Source: Ornithodoros turicata
Lineage: Eukaryota > Arthropoda > Arachnida > Ixodida > Argasidae
Direction of reading: 5' to 3'
DNA: 64,000 nt
Assembly (NCBI RefSeq): GCF_037126465.1
Contig: NC_088202.1
Coordinates: forward strand, 121,906,123 to 121,970,122
Made by a program: the position numbers and the translations under genes. Below the pieces are notes generated by a model that did not search any database, was not told the DNA's origin, and saw nothing but the letters and a program-made list of their open reading frames with translations. Positions 44,141 to 57,640 of the stretch are shown piece by piece (positions within the stretch are counted from its first letter, which is position 1; each line of letters opens with the position of its first letter).

Positions 44141-44988
44141 TAAAAGGACTGTGTCGTACACGCGCCCCTCTCATAAAGTGTACCATTCGATTGCCCTTTG
44201 TTGAAAATGGCATACTAAAAATTTATCCGACAAAACACGTCACGCTTATTAAATAACGGAATTAAATTGATAAAGATTGCAGAGCATGCCGCAATCTATG
44301 TTGGCAACAATATGAATGGCTACGTCGCCTTGCGGGAAAGTCGTGATAGGATACAGAAATCGTCTGCTTTTGTGCGCGCTAGTGCACCGGCGTGAGCAGA
44401 CGACTTTCAGAAGCGACCGGGGACCGCGTAAACTCTCGTACATTTTCATTCCGTCCTCAGGCGAAGAACGGACATTCTAATAAGTGGCCCACGTGGTGGT
44501 TTAGAACAACCATCCCAGGCAGCACAGCGCGACGACCCAACAACGTCTGTGCGCCGGGGGTCGGCTCCCGACCATGGTCCGGCATACGGTTTGCAACACG
44601 GGGATGTTAATGGTCTGTTATCGGCAGCCTGTATCGTACCCCAACGATTTCCCGAGGTGCAGCCAATGCACACTTACGGGGACCTCCTACCCCCCAAACA
44701 AGAGTTAATTTGCGCGATTTTCAAAAACAAAATCAATATGTCATTGTAGAAAACTCTTTATTGCATCATAGTCACAAGATACATGGGTTTGTTAATGCAT
44801 CACTTCACCAGCAATGAAAAAAAAAGAGGGTTACATTGAAAGTACCACCAGTCCCGCAAATGTACTATTTACTTCACAAATATTCACTTAACACAGAAGA
44901 ACAGAGATAGAAGTTGGAACTCGTTGCCAGTTGAGAAGACTGTTAAAAGATGGAAGTCACTGAAAAGGTTAGCCAGAACATAATTGTA
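44141..44988. other. Unassigned stretch
   Basis: A GC-rich block at 44470-44690 contains overlapping short frames on both strands, none recognised. Confidence 0.3.
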
Positions 44989-46049
44989 GGCCGGTTCCAC
45001 GTTAGCTCAGACAGGGAGGTCCCATGGGCCTCCTGAATTTTCATGATTTTTTATACATATTTAGACGCTCATCGCAGATGATTATCAACATTGGTAAAAT
45101 TAATCATTCGAATACTTTCCGTGCAAAAAATCGAGAAATCCAGCCCTGAATTCGATTGTTACAATTTTACCGTGTTTGCACGTGTACACATCCTGAGTTT
45201 TAAAAGATATCGTAGTGGCATTTTGTTGTGCTTTAGTATACCTACCTGCCAGCACTCCGAGCGCAAATTTAGGCGCACAGGTGCAACACTGTATCGTATA
45301 AAAAGCGGCGAACATGCTCTGTCGCGCAGTTTTGTTCAAACCTCGACGCTTCTTGCTCTGGCTGTAGATATCTCTGACACGTTCGTAAGCAGTGGGGCCG
45401 CGTTTTAACGCGCTAATCAGCAGTATACGCCTTTGGAGAAGAAGTTTTTGCGTTAGATGAAAGGCCTAACATCGGGCCATAGCCTGGCAAAATATATACG
45501 AAGTCATGTGGGACCTTTCTGAGAAATACACGCGCAAAATCCATGTTTATTTGGAAATACGACTAAACATTTGGCTATTTCAGCGCATGCCGCTAGGACG
45601 GGTATGCAGGATAGATATATCAGATGAAAGAGCATTAAAAGCTGAGTGACCTGATACCAAGTATTGCGATCAGGGACATCTATAGCCAGATATATCAGGC
45701 GTCGAAATTAGGACAAAAGTGCGCGAGAGGGCATGTTCGCCATTTTTTATAGCACACAGCGTTGCACCTGCGCGCTAAAATTTGCTCTCTGACAGCTGGC
45801 CTGTAGGCATAACAAAGCAGCATCAAAAAATTTCACAACAATATCTCTTAACACTCGGGAGGTATACGCGTGCAAACACGGGAAAACTGAAACATCCGAA
45901 TTCAGGGCCGGATTTTCTCGATTTTTTTGCACGAAAGCTATTCGGCAAAAATGTTGATCATAATATACGATGAGCTTATAAATATAAAAAATACTGAAGA
46001 CGCAGGAGTTAGATGGAACCTCCCTGCCTGAACTGACGTGAAACCGGCC
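44989..46049. mobile_element. 1.06-kb element with long (about 350 bp) imperfect inverted repeats
   Basis: GGCCGGTTCCACGT at 44989 and its near-inverse ending at 46049 start arms that stay alike for about 350 bp (45339 and 45700 inward limits), with shared words GCACGTGTACA/GCACGCGTATA and CACAGGTGCAACAC/GCAGGTGCAACGC. The interior of some 350 bp is unique. No protein or clear target duplication. Confidence 0.75.
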
Positions 46050-46639
46050 CGTAACTAAGTTTCAAACGCAGTTACACGTAATAAAATGTAATGAATATTG
46101 ACGTGGAGTTCCTAAGCTACTTCAGAAATGTAACAGGTTACCTTCAAGTTATTTTCTACGCAATATACTGTATATACTTTTCAGCTCTTGACCTGTCTAT
46201 ATGGTTAATTCAGACCTTGCTGTCACAATGGGCAATTCAAGACGTTTCAAAATAGCCTTGATATACAAAAATGATATATATATCTGCTACGACAAAAGAA
46301 GCCTACATTTATAGGCTTCTTTAGGGAAGGATTTGGTGATTTTGATCTCGTAATGAGTCACATGAAAAAGGAGCACAAAGCAAGTTTATGCTCTACGGGT
46401 TGTTCCCTACATAGATATCGTAGAACCGTGTCAAGTTTTAATCCTGCTACTCAATGCCCTCTATCATTATCAATACACTGCTTATCGTAAGATGCGCGAT
46501 ACCTGAGCTTCCTAATGCTCGGCTAAAACATAATTTGTAACATTCACCGTGTAACAACGGGAGTTAGACGCGCGGTGCACGTGCGATCTTTCATCTCAAG
46601 TCATGGGGGGAGGACTCAACCTGGGATGTTTGTAGACCA

Positions 46640-46855
46640 GAATCGAACAAAAGGAACTTTGAACTTTCTTCAAGTTACTTTGACGAACTTAACCCCCTAC
46701 CCCCGAAACAAAAGAAAAAGGGAAAGGAACGAGCTCCTCAAGAAGTTACTGGAGCTCAAAAGCAAAGAGCTATGCAAAAAGTTACTGAAAATAGCTAAGC
46801 CGAGTAGCCTAGTTACAGTATCGAGTTACTGGTAACGAGTTACGCCCAACAACAT
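46640..46855. repeat. Diverged hAT-like end region
   Basis: CAAGTTACTTTGACG, AAGTTACTGGAGC, AAAAGTTACTG, TCGAGTTACTGGTAACGAGT words resemble the GTAACGCGTTAC family. It ends at GCCCAACAA. Weak. Confidence 0.4.
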
Positions 46856-46892
46856 GGAACACGTGAACAACTTGAGAATCCGTACTACATGT

Positions 46893-46935
46893 GTCGTTCG
46901 TCCGTTCGTCCGTCGTTCGTCCGTCGTTCGTCCGT
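46893..46935 (+). repeat. CGTTCGTCCGT microsatellite
   Basis: Four to five copies of TCGTTCGTCCG. Confidence 0.85.
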
Positions 46936-47035
46936 ACTACATGTGTGTGATCGTTCTATACCTTCTTTAAGAAAATAGAAGAAATATTTGCGCACCTTTG
47001 CTAATACGAGGGCAACATACACACAATTTGGGAAG

Positions 47036-47323
47036 CACAATCTAAGAAAAAGGGTGTGATAAGGTGGTAACTTCCTTAGTTACTTCCTAAACCAACATAT
47101 GGGGATAAGGGGTGTAAACAGGTGGTAAAAGAAATTATCATCCATTCAAATTACAACAAAAAGGTGTACGCCCCGCTCGCTCACCGAATCAGGAGCGGTA
47201 ACCCTATTATTCGTGGCAGAGAGTGAGGTAGCAGGTAAAACTTTGTAACCTTTTAGGCACAACATATGCGACAACTATTACCTCCTAAAAGGTCTAATTG
47301 CTCCACCCTTTTTTCTGAGAGTG
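47036..47323. mobile_element. 288-bp MITE, relative of the 41884 element
   Basis: The ends CACAATCTAAGAAAAAGGGT and, inverted, CACTCTCAGAAAAAAGGGT belong to the same CACTNTNAGAAAAA end type as 41884-42841, but the subterminal words are GGTGGTAA/GGTAATA. No protein. Confidence 0.65.
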
Positions 47324-47859
47324 CCGTATGGCACATGTAGAGTGACTCGTAGCCTTGTCTTTAGGAGAAATATTAATGTATCAAGAAGATGCCTTTTCTT
47401 ATGGCTTTCTTGCTACGAAGGCCTCTTATTATGGATACCTGAAGTCCTTTTAAAAGAAAAACAACACATCATACCAGATTGTATTCCTTTCGAGCAAGCA
47501 TCACAGCGCGATGGGTTCATAGTGTTGTAAGCGAAGTGCGGGGTGGATTCTGAAAGTGGAAGATAGCTTGAGGTCAGGGTTACACTGAGAAAAGTACACC
47601 ACATCACAAGATGCACACGTTATTGAATACAGACCAAATAGCTAAACTTGCACTTTTCAGCATGACATGACAAGATCCGCTAGAAAAATCCTCACCATCA
47701 TCACTGGCTCTGAGGCAGAGATCTATCTGGTGGTGGGCACTTCGGTGATACCTTCATCAAGGCATTGATTTCTTTAAGCACGCTCTGGTAGCTTGACATT
47801 CTGAATGAAAGAACAGGATAGCTTTCACTCACTCACAGTTTCAAACAAATTGACGTATC

Positions 47860-48252
47860 ATGCGTCGATCAAATTACGCAAATGGATTAAAGCGTAATAA
47901 TTTATTCACTTCGGAGGTTCCTTTTTTTCTTTTCGTTTTATTTAGAATGACTACAAAAACGAACCTTGAGCTGAAGTCCTCCAGCATTCCAGTTTTGTAC
48001 GCACGCAGGAGATGGAAAGCACAGCTGCAGCACGCAGTCGTCCTGAGAAATGATTATATTTCGTTCGATGTCAAATACACAATACATACTTTACTGAACC
48101 ATATTTTCACCAAAACGGAGTCCATTATCCTAAAAGCAACGCATAAACCAGAATGGATCACTGAAATCGAAACTATGCGGTGCTGCGCTGCTAAGTTTCG
48201 AGAGAAGCCTTCTAGAACGGTGTCACTCATGTTGAAAAGCATCTATGAGTAA
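47860..48252 (+). CDS. Hypothetical open frame, possible terminal exon
   Basis: An open frame of 130 codons. From the ATG at 47948 it gives a basic 101-residue product ending KSIYE. A strong acceptor-like tract (T-rich, ending ATTTAG at 47946) lies immediately before this ATG, so 47947-48252 could be a last exon. I recognise no domain and see no matching upstream exon, and a MITE begins 15 bp after the stop. It may equally be chance. Confidence 0.2.
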   Translation: MRRSNYANGLKRNNLFTSEVPFFLFVLFRMTTKTNLELKSSSIPVLYARRRWKAQLQHAVVLRNDYISFDVKYTIHTLLNHIFTKTESIILKATHKPEWITEIETMRCCAAKFREKPSRTVSLMLKSIYE

Positions 48253-48267
48253 CGTTTATCAATGCGA

Positions 48268-48662
48268 GGAACACTCTAAATCTTTTCACACCTTTAAAGG
48301 TGTAATAACGTGCATGGCGTACGCCTTTTTCGGTGTGATTTTGGTAACATCATAATGGTCGCACTAATTTTCTTTACTCGAGTGTTCTCTGTCCTCCAAA
48401 AATTCAGTCTTGCAACGTCTCAACATTGTTCAACAGTATTGTAGACACTTGCACGTGCTCGATTATCGGTAGCGATGCATATATGCATTACCTCGTGTTT
48501 ACGATATCAAAGACATAATGAAAGCAAGATTTGCGCTGACACTTGATGTTTTGTAATGCTTTTCGAATTTTGTAAAATATCATCCTGGAGATGCAATATT
48601 ACACAACCAGGTTGAATGTGCATAGCGCACAACTTTAAATGTGTGAAAACGTTTACAGTTCA
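48268..48662. mobile_element. 395-bp MITE with TTTCACACC subterminal words
   Basis: AACACTCTAAATCTTTTCAC(ACC) at the left and, inverted, GAACTGTAAACGTTTTCAC(AC) at the right. Each is followed by an AAAGGTGT- or AAAGTTGT-type word. Similar end architecture to the elements at 41884 and 47036. Edges approximate. Confidence 0.55.
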
Positions 48663-48917
48663 CAAAAAGAAATAGCACTTATCACTCGATGAATTGCATA
48701 AAAATGTTGGAATTCCTCGAAAGTTTCGGGAGCACCGGCCGGATACATTCGTTCCTCGCAGCGAGAGCGACGGGGACTCCGACAGTGCAAACACGGCTGG
48801 ATGATCGAGGAACACGATTGGCCAGATTCGAAATTGTCGGTTACGTGATTGCATCACTCGGCGCCTGACAGACTGGGAAGAGAAATCCGTTGCTGCACCC
48901 CGGTCATGTGACTGATT

Positions 48918-49100
48918 ATCGTGAAGTGATCAGATCAGCATATGGGAGCGATCCTGTATTTTAGTCACATGACCAAGGTCAGTCCAGACCGGGAAATTAT
49001 CAGAGCAGCATCGGGGAATATTATTGTTTACATGACCAAAAGGAGACCAGAGCGGGAAATGATCAGGGCACCGTCGGGAGACTACCTTATCTTCCCTTAT
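48918..49100 (+). repeat. Imperfect tandem repeat, about 68-bp unit
   Basis: Words of the form GGGAAATTATCAGAGCAGCA and CACATGACCAA recur about three times. The open frame across it (48942-49283) encodes the repeat in protein form (REIIRAASG / REMIRAPSG). Confidence 0.65.
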
Positions 49101-50975
49101 GTTCTACCTCCTGAGTTCCCACACCGCTGGGAACCAGTCGGGCACTATCGCCCGTTCAGGAGCCGAAGCCCCCATTGCGTTCCCATCCTTTTCTCGAGGA
49201 TTTGTGCTGCCTGGGAATATAGCAGATCAGTATCTCATCAAAGTGTGACCCGCAAGAAACATTGTTTGCACTACACGTCATAGTGTACCCCGGAACGACA
49301 CATGGGCATGTGTTTTACTAATTCTCAATGATGAGGAAGCAAAATGCGGGTACTTGCACTCAGCACATGCAGAATTATCACAATAAAATAGCTACAGAAC
49401 TGTCAAGTATGTCAGTTTCCTTTTAAATGCACATTCGTTGAAAGGGGACTGCACTTTGGGCATAACATGATCCGTTAAACCAGAAGAAAGAATCCTGCAA
49501 GTTCAAAAGAATTAGCTAGTTACTATGTACAGTGCCCGCAAACCTATGGTGTAGACATGATTATGAGGAATCTTTATCATTAGAGCTGCCCCCTTTATCG
49601 CTCCTGAAGCACTTGGCACTTTGGTGCTGATATAGAAAGAAAGTGTAAAACAGCCAAAGCAATTCAAAATGTATTTATACTGCAGTACAGAAGCTTTTGC
49701 GTAGCTTCAAACTGCATGAATATGTAACTTTTCGATAAAAATTCTGCACATGAAAATTAATTCACATTCCCTATTGGTAGTTTGAATGCAAATTGGAAGT
49801 TGGCATGTGTGCACACTAAGGCATTCCTTATTCATCATTGCAGCGTGCCACAATAGCCAAACTCTGCTTTTCAAAAGTGCACGTATACACATATGCATTT
49901 CTACATGGGACAGTTGAAGAGCTTGGCACATCATACCTCGCTCTCTCTGTGGCGAGATGAGGAGCCCTCTGCCATCGTTTTTTTTTTAGCCTGTGCTATA
50001 TTATTACGCATCACATATGATCTGGTAGGGGAAGGGATCCATTATCGGGGGGTGGGTGGAGTGACGCAAAGAGCCACATTGGGTGAAGTCACTGGCTGTC
50101 ACTGTCCATTTTGTTCTGAACTGGCGTGTTAAATTTAAACTCTGTCAAAGTACATTTGTGCTGTAGTGCTGTTGCATTAAGAATTGTAACCATTTAGCTG
50201 GTATTTTCATCATTTTATGTGCCCTCTTTATGCCCTTCTGTAGGCAACATAACGTATTGGTGCAAGTGAGGAGCTGAATGAGTCACCACAATACACCGAG
50301 TAGCTGTTCTTCCAGCGACAACTGCAGCACGGCAGCAATCAACACTGAAAAGCGAAAGAAGCTCCAGTGAAAACACAAAGTGCCGATCAAGAGCCTCGGT
50401 CAGAGTGTCAGTAAGGAGTGCTCGCATCATTGTCTTCTGTGTATTTCTCCCATTTCGTGATAAGCTACCAGTGCTTGTTTGTGTTGCACATGTTTAAACC
50501 AGTGTAGTCACACAAGTATATCCAATGTTTATTTATTACTATATTGTACACAGTATTTATTAGTACTCATTCCTAATATACACAATATTTATCAAAGCAC
50601 ATTGTTTTAAATTACGTAATGCAATGTAAGACGTCAGTTTGTTCTTACACTCTCGGACTGTTTATTGTCTGAACACAAGACTCGTGCAAAATAATTTCAA
50701 CGTTAATCTGGCTGCTATCAATTCTGAGCTCTGTGGACATCTTGCTGACTGTCACAGTTGTTGTGCTGACATTTACTCTCCCTTCGTGCTGAGAAAGGAA
50801 AGAAATTGGGGCAAAACCTTTCTTCTTGAACAAGTGGAGGTTGCAAGGTGATAATTGTGTTATGTGTTCCTATTTCCTTCGCTATTGAGGTTTCTTGCTT
50901 CAAAATGTATTGGTATTGATTAAAAATTTTTGTTTAAGAATCTGCCGTCGTGTCCATTGTGTTCATCATGGGATA
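49101..50975. other. Unassigned stretch
   Basis: No motif-bearing frames and no terminal repeats recognised. Confidence 0.3.
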
Positions 50976-51060
50976 ATGAATCAATCAAATGTTTATTGAC
51001 CACCTGTTTAAAAAACAGAATACAACATAAGACTGTAAAGGAGCTTGGCGAGGAGGAGGT
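50976..51060 (-). repeat. 3' end of a non-LTR element
   Basis: On the minus strand the segment ends AATAAACATTTGATTGATT, the short-tandem tail style also seen at 29912-30060. Confidence 0.45.
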
Positions 51061-53290
51061 GCAGCTTGCTGCTGTGCACGGTGCACAAGCAGTTAATGTC
51101 CTAGCAGCAGTTCCAGCGGGCCAGCTCGAAAAATGATAACGGTACACAAAAAGAAGGGGGGGGGGCTCTTATGGGGAGCTGTCTACAAGTCATCCCGCTC
51201 CCCAAACAAAGTTGACAACTTATTGAAGAAGCAGGGGAATGTCATCCATTGCGGTCTCTCAGGAATAAAATGGAACACGTTACTGCATGCGCTATGGACT
51301 AATGCTCTGAAGGCAAACAATGTGACAACTGACCTTGTTTGTGCAAACCAGTTCTACTCACCGGCATGGAATGTATTTCGTTAAATTAACAGGACTGCGC
51401 TTAAAGGTGACGTAACAAATATCCCACAGAAAATGATGCTCAGGTCTTGACGTCAAATTGTGGTACGTGCAGCAATGTATGCTAGCCAACCATGTAAATC
51501 TGGACAGAGTTCACATTACATGGCTGACCATTTTCACATACAATGCACACTAGAGCTTGTATCGGCTAACTGTATCATACAGTCTGATCGTTGCAACGAA
51601 ATCCTTGTGTGTTTGGGTCAGGTTTGTGCCAATCTAGTTTCTGGTTCTAGTTCTTCTATTTCTAGCTGGTTCGGTGTGTGGGATATGTGCCATAAAGCAT
51701 ACAGCTACAATCTCAAATAGGAACAAAAATAGAAATTTGTGCTGTAAGAAAAATTAGGGACAGCAAGCACCTTTACTTTTTCCATTGTTTTATGGTTTGG
51801 TGGTTATGTGTACCCAAATATTTCACAGTCTGTATATGGTGCTATTGTAATGTCTGGATTCCCATTCCATCATGTGTTCTCTCTTCATTCACCACTTCAT
51901 TTATTGTTGTTGTTGTTGTTGTTGTTTTCATTCATCACTCCTGAACTTTATCATTTCTGTTTTTGTTGTTTGTCGTCCCCTGTATCTCTCATTTGGTATT
52001 TCATTGTTTGTGACCTGTATGATATCCGTGTATGATACATGTACTGCAGGCAGCTCTAATTCAGCTGAACCGCTGAGCTTCAGGCTGCTGTTTCGATCCC
52101 ACCTGATCACAAAGACCACCTTGGGAGTAGATATGTTTCGGTGGTCTTTGGCGCAAATTTCGACGTCTACCTTGCCGCACTTGCAACATGCTGCGTATGT
52201 GACACGTAGCCCACGTATCAGCACCAGTTGCGATTCAAACGCGCTTATTTCTTGCACGAAATCATGCTTAAAAACACAGGCTCACATATTTTGCTGCTCG
52301 GCAAATATCCTAGCAGTAGACGCCGTAGAGGAACGAAGAACTCCGCTGCTTTCAAATATAAGCGTCTCGATTTGTACTGTTTTCACGGTGTGATGCGTTT
52401 CTTTCTTTTTTTTTTTTTTTCTGGCGGTGTTGACGTTCTCGGAGCCGCACAAACTAACAACATCGACGATAGAAATACGCAACGTTTTACGACGAATGAA
52501 TATATCGGCAGCGTAGGCACTAACCCGTCGCCATGCTCCATCTGCCGTCTTCGCCCCCGATTGGTTACTGTGTCGATGATGAGTCGTGATGTCAGTGTAT
52601 AAGGGGCCCCGTATGACCAGTATGACCAGCTACCGCGGGTTGTGTTTGCTGTTCATGTTGAAAGTCGTGTTCTGTCAAACAACACTTGCATCAAACAGTG
52701 TTGCGAGGCATGTTTTGTATCGTCAGTGTGACCAGTCGATTATACATAACGAAAACATGTTTGCATGCGCGTTGTCAAACGTGTTTTGAGCGTTTGTATA
52801 ACCAGTGTGATTGCAGCAGTGTTAACCCGCCGATCATTTGTTGAAAATCGTAGAGTCCACACGTCAACTGGAAGAGCGGCGCGCATGAAAGGAGGACTCA
52901 GAGGAAAGGAGGAAACAGGACCAAGGTATACTAGTAGTATGCAAGCCCTGAATCGCTATGCCACGTCTTGCAAGTAGCCCTGTAGTGAGGGGTTTAGTAG
53001 ATCGTACACACACTACGTGAATGATACCGTAATGGAAGCCGTGAAACCGCCACTCAGCAACGTGATTAATTAAGCCACTGCAAAGGAATAAGGCGACTAG
53101 CTTATCATTGAATTGTTTTCGTCAATGTAATAAACCTTGCTAGTAATGCAGAGAAGCAGAGTATTTTTTCAGCATCTAAATCACCTTTGTCTTTAATCGA
53201 TCTCATCCTTCTTTCACGTTTTGTTATTTTATCTTTTCTTTCCTAGTCGTTTTCGTTTCTTCTTTATTTATTTTTTTATTTTCTTTCTTT
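51061..53290. other. Unassigned stretch with a TTG microsatellite
   Basis: A TTG run lies at 51904-51929. A pair of minus-strand frames (52482-52282 and 52257-51928) reads as one possible decayed Cys-containing protein (AACCKCGKVDVEIC) with a frame change between them, but I do not recognise it. Confidence 0.35.
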
Positions 53291-53392
53291 ATGTTTTGCG
53301 GAATAGCAAGCCGACATATCGTTTGGCTGACCTTTCCTCCTTTTTTTTTTCTTTGTCCTAATAAATATATCCCCTACCCCAGTACACTGACC
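53291..53392 (+). repeat. Retroposon 3'-tail family T, copy 3
   Basis: GGAATAGCAAGCCGAC, a short gap, TTGGCTGACCTTTCC, a T-rich tract and CCTAATAAATATATCCCC. Same family as 25795 and 31787. Confidence 0.6.
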
Positions 53393-56277
53393 CTATTCGG
53401 CGGTAATCAGGTCACGAAAATGTACGCATAGGACATTCATTCTTTGCAAGTTGAGGACACATGCGTGACATTGCACGAAAACGCTCTTGCTCCTAGTGCG
53501 TGGCTTCTCGAAGGACACGAATAAACCAATTCATATGTAAGAAGAAAAGTAGATTCAATTACCTACATCAATATCATTCAGTCGGTAGGTTTGCCAGTTC
53601 CGGCAACTGGCCAGCAACACTGCTGTTACAGGTAGCATTCGGAATGCGAGTATTGTTGCCGCAACAATGTCTATAAACACAAACATAAAATAGTAACCTT
53701 CAAAGCCTAATTTCTGTAGTACCTCTTCAGGGCATGCCAGACTAGATGATATCAAAAGTAACTTCTTATCCCGTGGACGTGGAAAACCTTGTGTCCTTGG
53801 CATTTACTTCCCATTCTGGAAGTTTCTAAGATATTGATGGTGTGCTGGGTAGTCTTCATCGAGAGCGAAACGGGTGTCATTGATTGGATGGTAAGTTATC
53901 TTGTGAAGAAGGGTGAAAGGTGAAAGTGAAAGGGCGAAGGATGAAAAAGTGATCTTGGGCTTCAGATTGGATAGATGAATAAACCACGACCTACGCAGGC
54001 CACGGGATAACTAGCTTACAGCTAGAATGGCAGGCACTGCCTATCACCATGCTTGTCCTTCTTCCTTTTCTTTGTTCTCTAACATCTCTATATAGTGGCT
54101 TGCAATAGTGTTCGGCAGCGGCATTTCGTGGTGCCAGTTATTTCAGCTTCACTGCTCTGTACGGACACGTTGTACTACATAAAATCTGCAGCTTCTAGTG
54201 TGCTGGTGGCACGTCGGTTAATTTCTCTGTGACAATGAGGCCTCCCGTAATTCACTGCCGGAGAACGTGTCGCGCCGACAGAAGACAAGTTAATACCCCC
54301 GGTATTGGCTTTTAATGTGTCACCGAAGATTAAGAAGGGGCTTGGAGACGTGTGGTAAAAATAACACCCGATACACAACCCTCGTTCACAGATATCCCAC
54401 GCGCGTTATTTACTGGTATGTATATTCGCAAGAACCGCGACCTATAGGTGGCGCGCCTAGAAATCCAATATTCCAGAAGACGGATCCCATAGAGGAGGTA
54501 AAGTGGAATGGAAATGACGCAAAGTTCTAAAGAAGTGGTGAATCTGAACATAGTATATGAAGAGAACCGTGCAAACAAAAATTTGCAAACGATCACGAAA
54601 GGTGTTGCGATTTTCAGCGGCAGCTGTCAGTAAGTTTTGATGTCGCTGACGAAACGTCTAGCATTGCAGCTCACTTTCCGTGACGGTCTACAAATTTGTT
54701 CGCAAAATGTTTGCGATATATTTGCAGAAAGGTTATTAATTGCTGGAAGGGAACTCCGAGACAAGGAAAAGACGTACACAGGACAACAACGTCACTTCGT
54801 GGTACGTCTTTTCGTTGACTCGGGTGTCTATAGTCGGTGACAACATAAGACATACACTTGACCCCGCCCCCACACAAGAATCGCTCCGCGCGCGCGAATG
54901 TAGTGCGGCGCGGCCAAGTCGGGACTGGGTGAGAGAGAGAGCCGGCACTACATCGCGAAGTGGGGTCGTCGTGCAAAGGCTGGTAGTCAATCCCAGGGGC
55001 CTTCCACGGATGAGTGAGCGGTCCCAATTGTAGGACTTAAGTTGTCACTGACAATAGCTTTTGCATTCACCTCCAACCATGCACCTGGTGAAATAAGCAT
55101 CATCATCATCATAATCGTCATCATTATGATTATTATTATGTGCAACCTACTGGCCTGCATCTTATGTCTCCTTCAAGGTTATTAAACACTGGACCCTTAA
55201 TGCCGTATTGACCTCCGCCGTGCATGAGGGCATGATCGTGGCGCCCGATCCACACCTGACGTGTCGTCACACTGCTCACTCCAGTGTGTTTATTATCGTG
55301 GCGCCGGTTCAGTAGGGAGGTTTAGAAGGATTAGAAGAGATTTAGCAGATCGGAAGGCCTTTACGATAACAGTTCTGAAAATATGGTTCGCCAAGCACAT
55401 GGTTCCTTTGAAGTGACTGGCTACAACAATAGGAAATTCCTATTGTTGTACTGCTTGTTGTACACGGTTGTCTGAAATCAGCACCTCCTGGTTTAAACCA
55501 TCTTAAATCACCAGGTGTTGCAAGGTAATTTATTTTGAGCACGTGCAGCATATGGTCCACCTTTAAATAGAACATTGGAACAACATGTTCGAGAGCAATC
55601 AAGGAAATATAGGCTGCAGAACTATCGACAGGCGATTTCAGACAATCGTGTCGCGAGCAGTACTTGAAAACCCCTTTTTTTTCTTTGTTTTTGTTTTGTA
55701 CCCGTGGAACGCTTCCGATGTGCTAGAGCTCCCTAATGTGAGCTTCCTTTTGATTTATCCTGAACCGCATCCAGAACCGCACCCAGCTGCCGCTCTCTCG
55801 CCCTGCTTGCCCTTTCCACACCTGCGCTCACATATGTCTCTCTCTGTTTTCCTCCTCTCTGACGCGGATAGGCGTGGAGGTCTTTGGTTCCACAGACACG
55901 GCGATCTCCTTAAACCTTCCCGTTAGCAGCTGCCTCTACAGAGAGTAATTAGAATATTGAGTAGAAAACAACCGAAGTATTTCGAATGGGGTAGAAATTC
56001 CTTTCGGGAAAATCCTGAGTAAGATAATAATAAACTAATGTATAAGTGTCTCAAATACAGCACTTTGAGTACGGTAATCAAGATGGGTACAAGTCTGCCT
56101 GGCATTCAAAATAATCCTGCAGGGCATTTATGGTATAGTTTAGCGAGCAACTCCATGGGATACTGTCATTTGTGTCACTTCTGTTAACAGAGCGAGGCAG
56201 GATATCCGTGTCTCCGTAGATTGTGCACAGAACGGTTACAGGGTATCACGAACGCTTTAGAACCGATTACCAGAGTC
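53393..56277. other. Unassigned stretch
   Basis: Includes an ATC/ATT trinucleotide tract (55099-55140) and a GA run near 54932. Open frames up to 118 codons (54671-55027 minus) are unrecognised. Confidence 0.3.
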
Positions 56278-56491
56278 TAGAGGTGTGCGCGGATGCGGTT
56301 ATACCCGTGAATCCGCGCGAATATCTGCACAACATCCTGGTTTGAGCACATTCGCGTGGGTAACTTGCGGGTAATGCTGGTGCGAATGTTGATACATCGC
56401 TTTCAACCAGTGCGGTTTGCGATGTGGTCCCGTATCTGACATGCGCGTACACCGTGCGGATGCGGATCAGTTATGTCCGCGCTCACCTCTA
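56278..56491. mobile_element. 214-bp MITE with TAGAGGTG ends
   Basis: TAGAGGTGTGCGCGGAT at 56278 and, inverted, TAGAGGTGAGCGCGGAC at 56491. The TAG-type end suggests a hAT-like MITE, but an 8-bp target duplication is not visible. Confidence 0.6.
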
Positions 56492-57287
56492 CTGACGACA
56501 ATCAGTTGCAAATTTCTATGCAATATGTGACGCTCGTTTTGGGAACACCTGTCAGTTGCACAGCGAGATAAAAAAAAAAAAATAGTATACGCGCTGCCAA
56601 ACCGGAGGACAAGATAGACGTCGGAAAAGAATGGACGCCCGAGACTAAACCTCACCGTTGGCAGCTTCTTATTGATTGGAGCGCGCAGAAAATCACATCA
56701 TGCTCTCCTAACGACATGAATTTCTCATTTTCAGTGATGAACAGCCGTGCCTCTAATATATCTAACGTCCGGAGAACGCTGTGAACTCTCCCAAGTAACG
56801 AGCTAATTAGAGCTCCACGGAAACCACCGGGATACAGTGTTTCGAATTACCTGTTTCGAAACCTGGTTTTCTCGAGCTTCGTACGCTGACCGCTTAACTG
56901 CTCATCACTTATTAAAAGAAGAAAAACAAAAACAAAAAACATACACTAAGCAGACGTGTTGTAACATAATCCTCTTTCTGTGCGCGCCTGTGTGTGCAAC
57001 AGATGATGAGGGGAGAAAGAAAAAGTATGCGTGTGAAACGATTTCAGTAAATGTTTCATTCTCTCTAATAATCAGTAAATAGTATTTTGTCTGAAGCGTA
57101 GTGGACTTAGTAAAAGGAGGACTCTGCGGCTGCAAGGTTTGAAAGTGGCTTTTCACGTAGGTCAAAATAACGTGTGGAAGAACTAAACGACTTTGCTTTA
57201 TACGCATTTTGTATTTGTTGAAAATGGAAGAAAGTGAACGCTCTGGCTAACATATACTGGCAGCTCATATTACCTTAAACGCGATAC
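56492..57287. other. Unassigned stretch
   Basis: No recognised coding sequence. An A run lies at 56570-56582. Confidence 0.3.
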
Positions 57288-57640
57288 AAGGTATATATAT
57301 ATAGACAGGTAGTGAAACTCCCATAGGGCCCGGTGTCTTCAGATGACGCCATGATAGGGACTGTCAGCGCCATTCATCCGTTGCGCGGACTACTACTTTT
57401 GTAAATAAATGACGTCAGATATGACGTCAGCAGCATGAATAATAAGCAGTGCATAATTAGCCATAGCGCGTTTGCATTCGCGTACTTCGTTTGCGTTGTA
57501 TTCCCTTCCCCTTTTCTTCACCGAACCATACTAATCACCCAGGCCAGCAATACCAGACGAGAACAGAGAAAAATATATATCAGATTTAATGACACATATC
57601 AGTTCGAAGTACATAGAGTTATCACAGGTTTTGACGAAGG
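57288..57640 (-). repeat. Dispersed repeat R1, copy 2, left part
   Basis: Inverse of 11455-11805, sharing the CAAGGTATATATATATAGAC end, TGACGTCA words and CACAGGTTTTGACGAAGG. It is interrupted at 57640 by the LTR retrotransposon and resumes at 63747. Confidence 0.8.
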
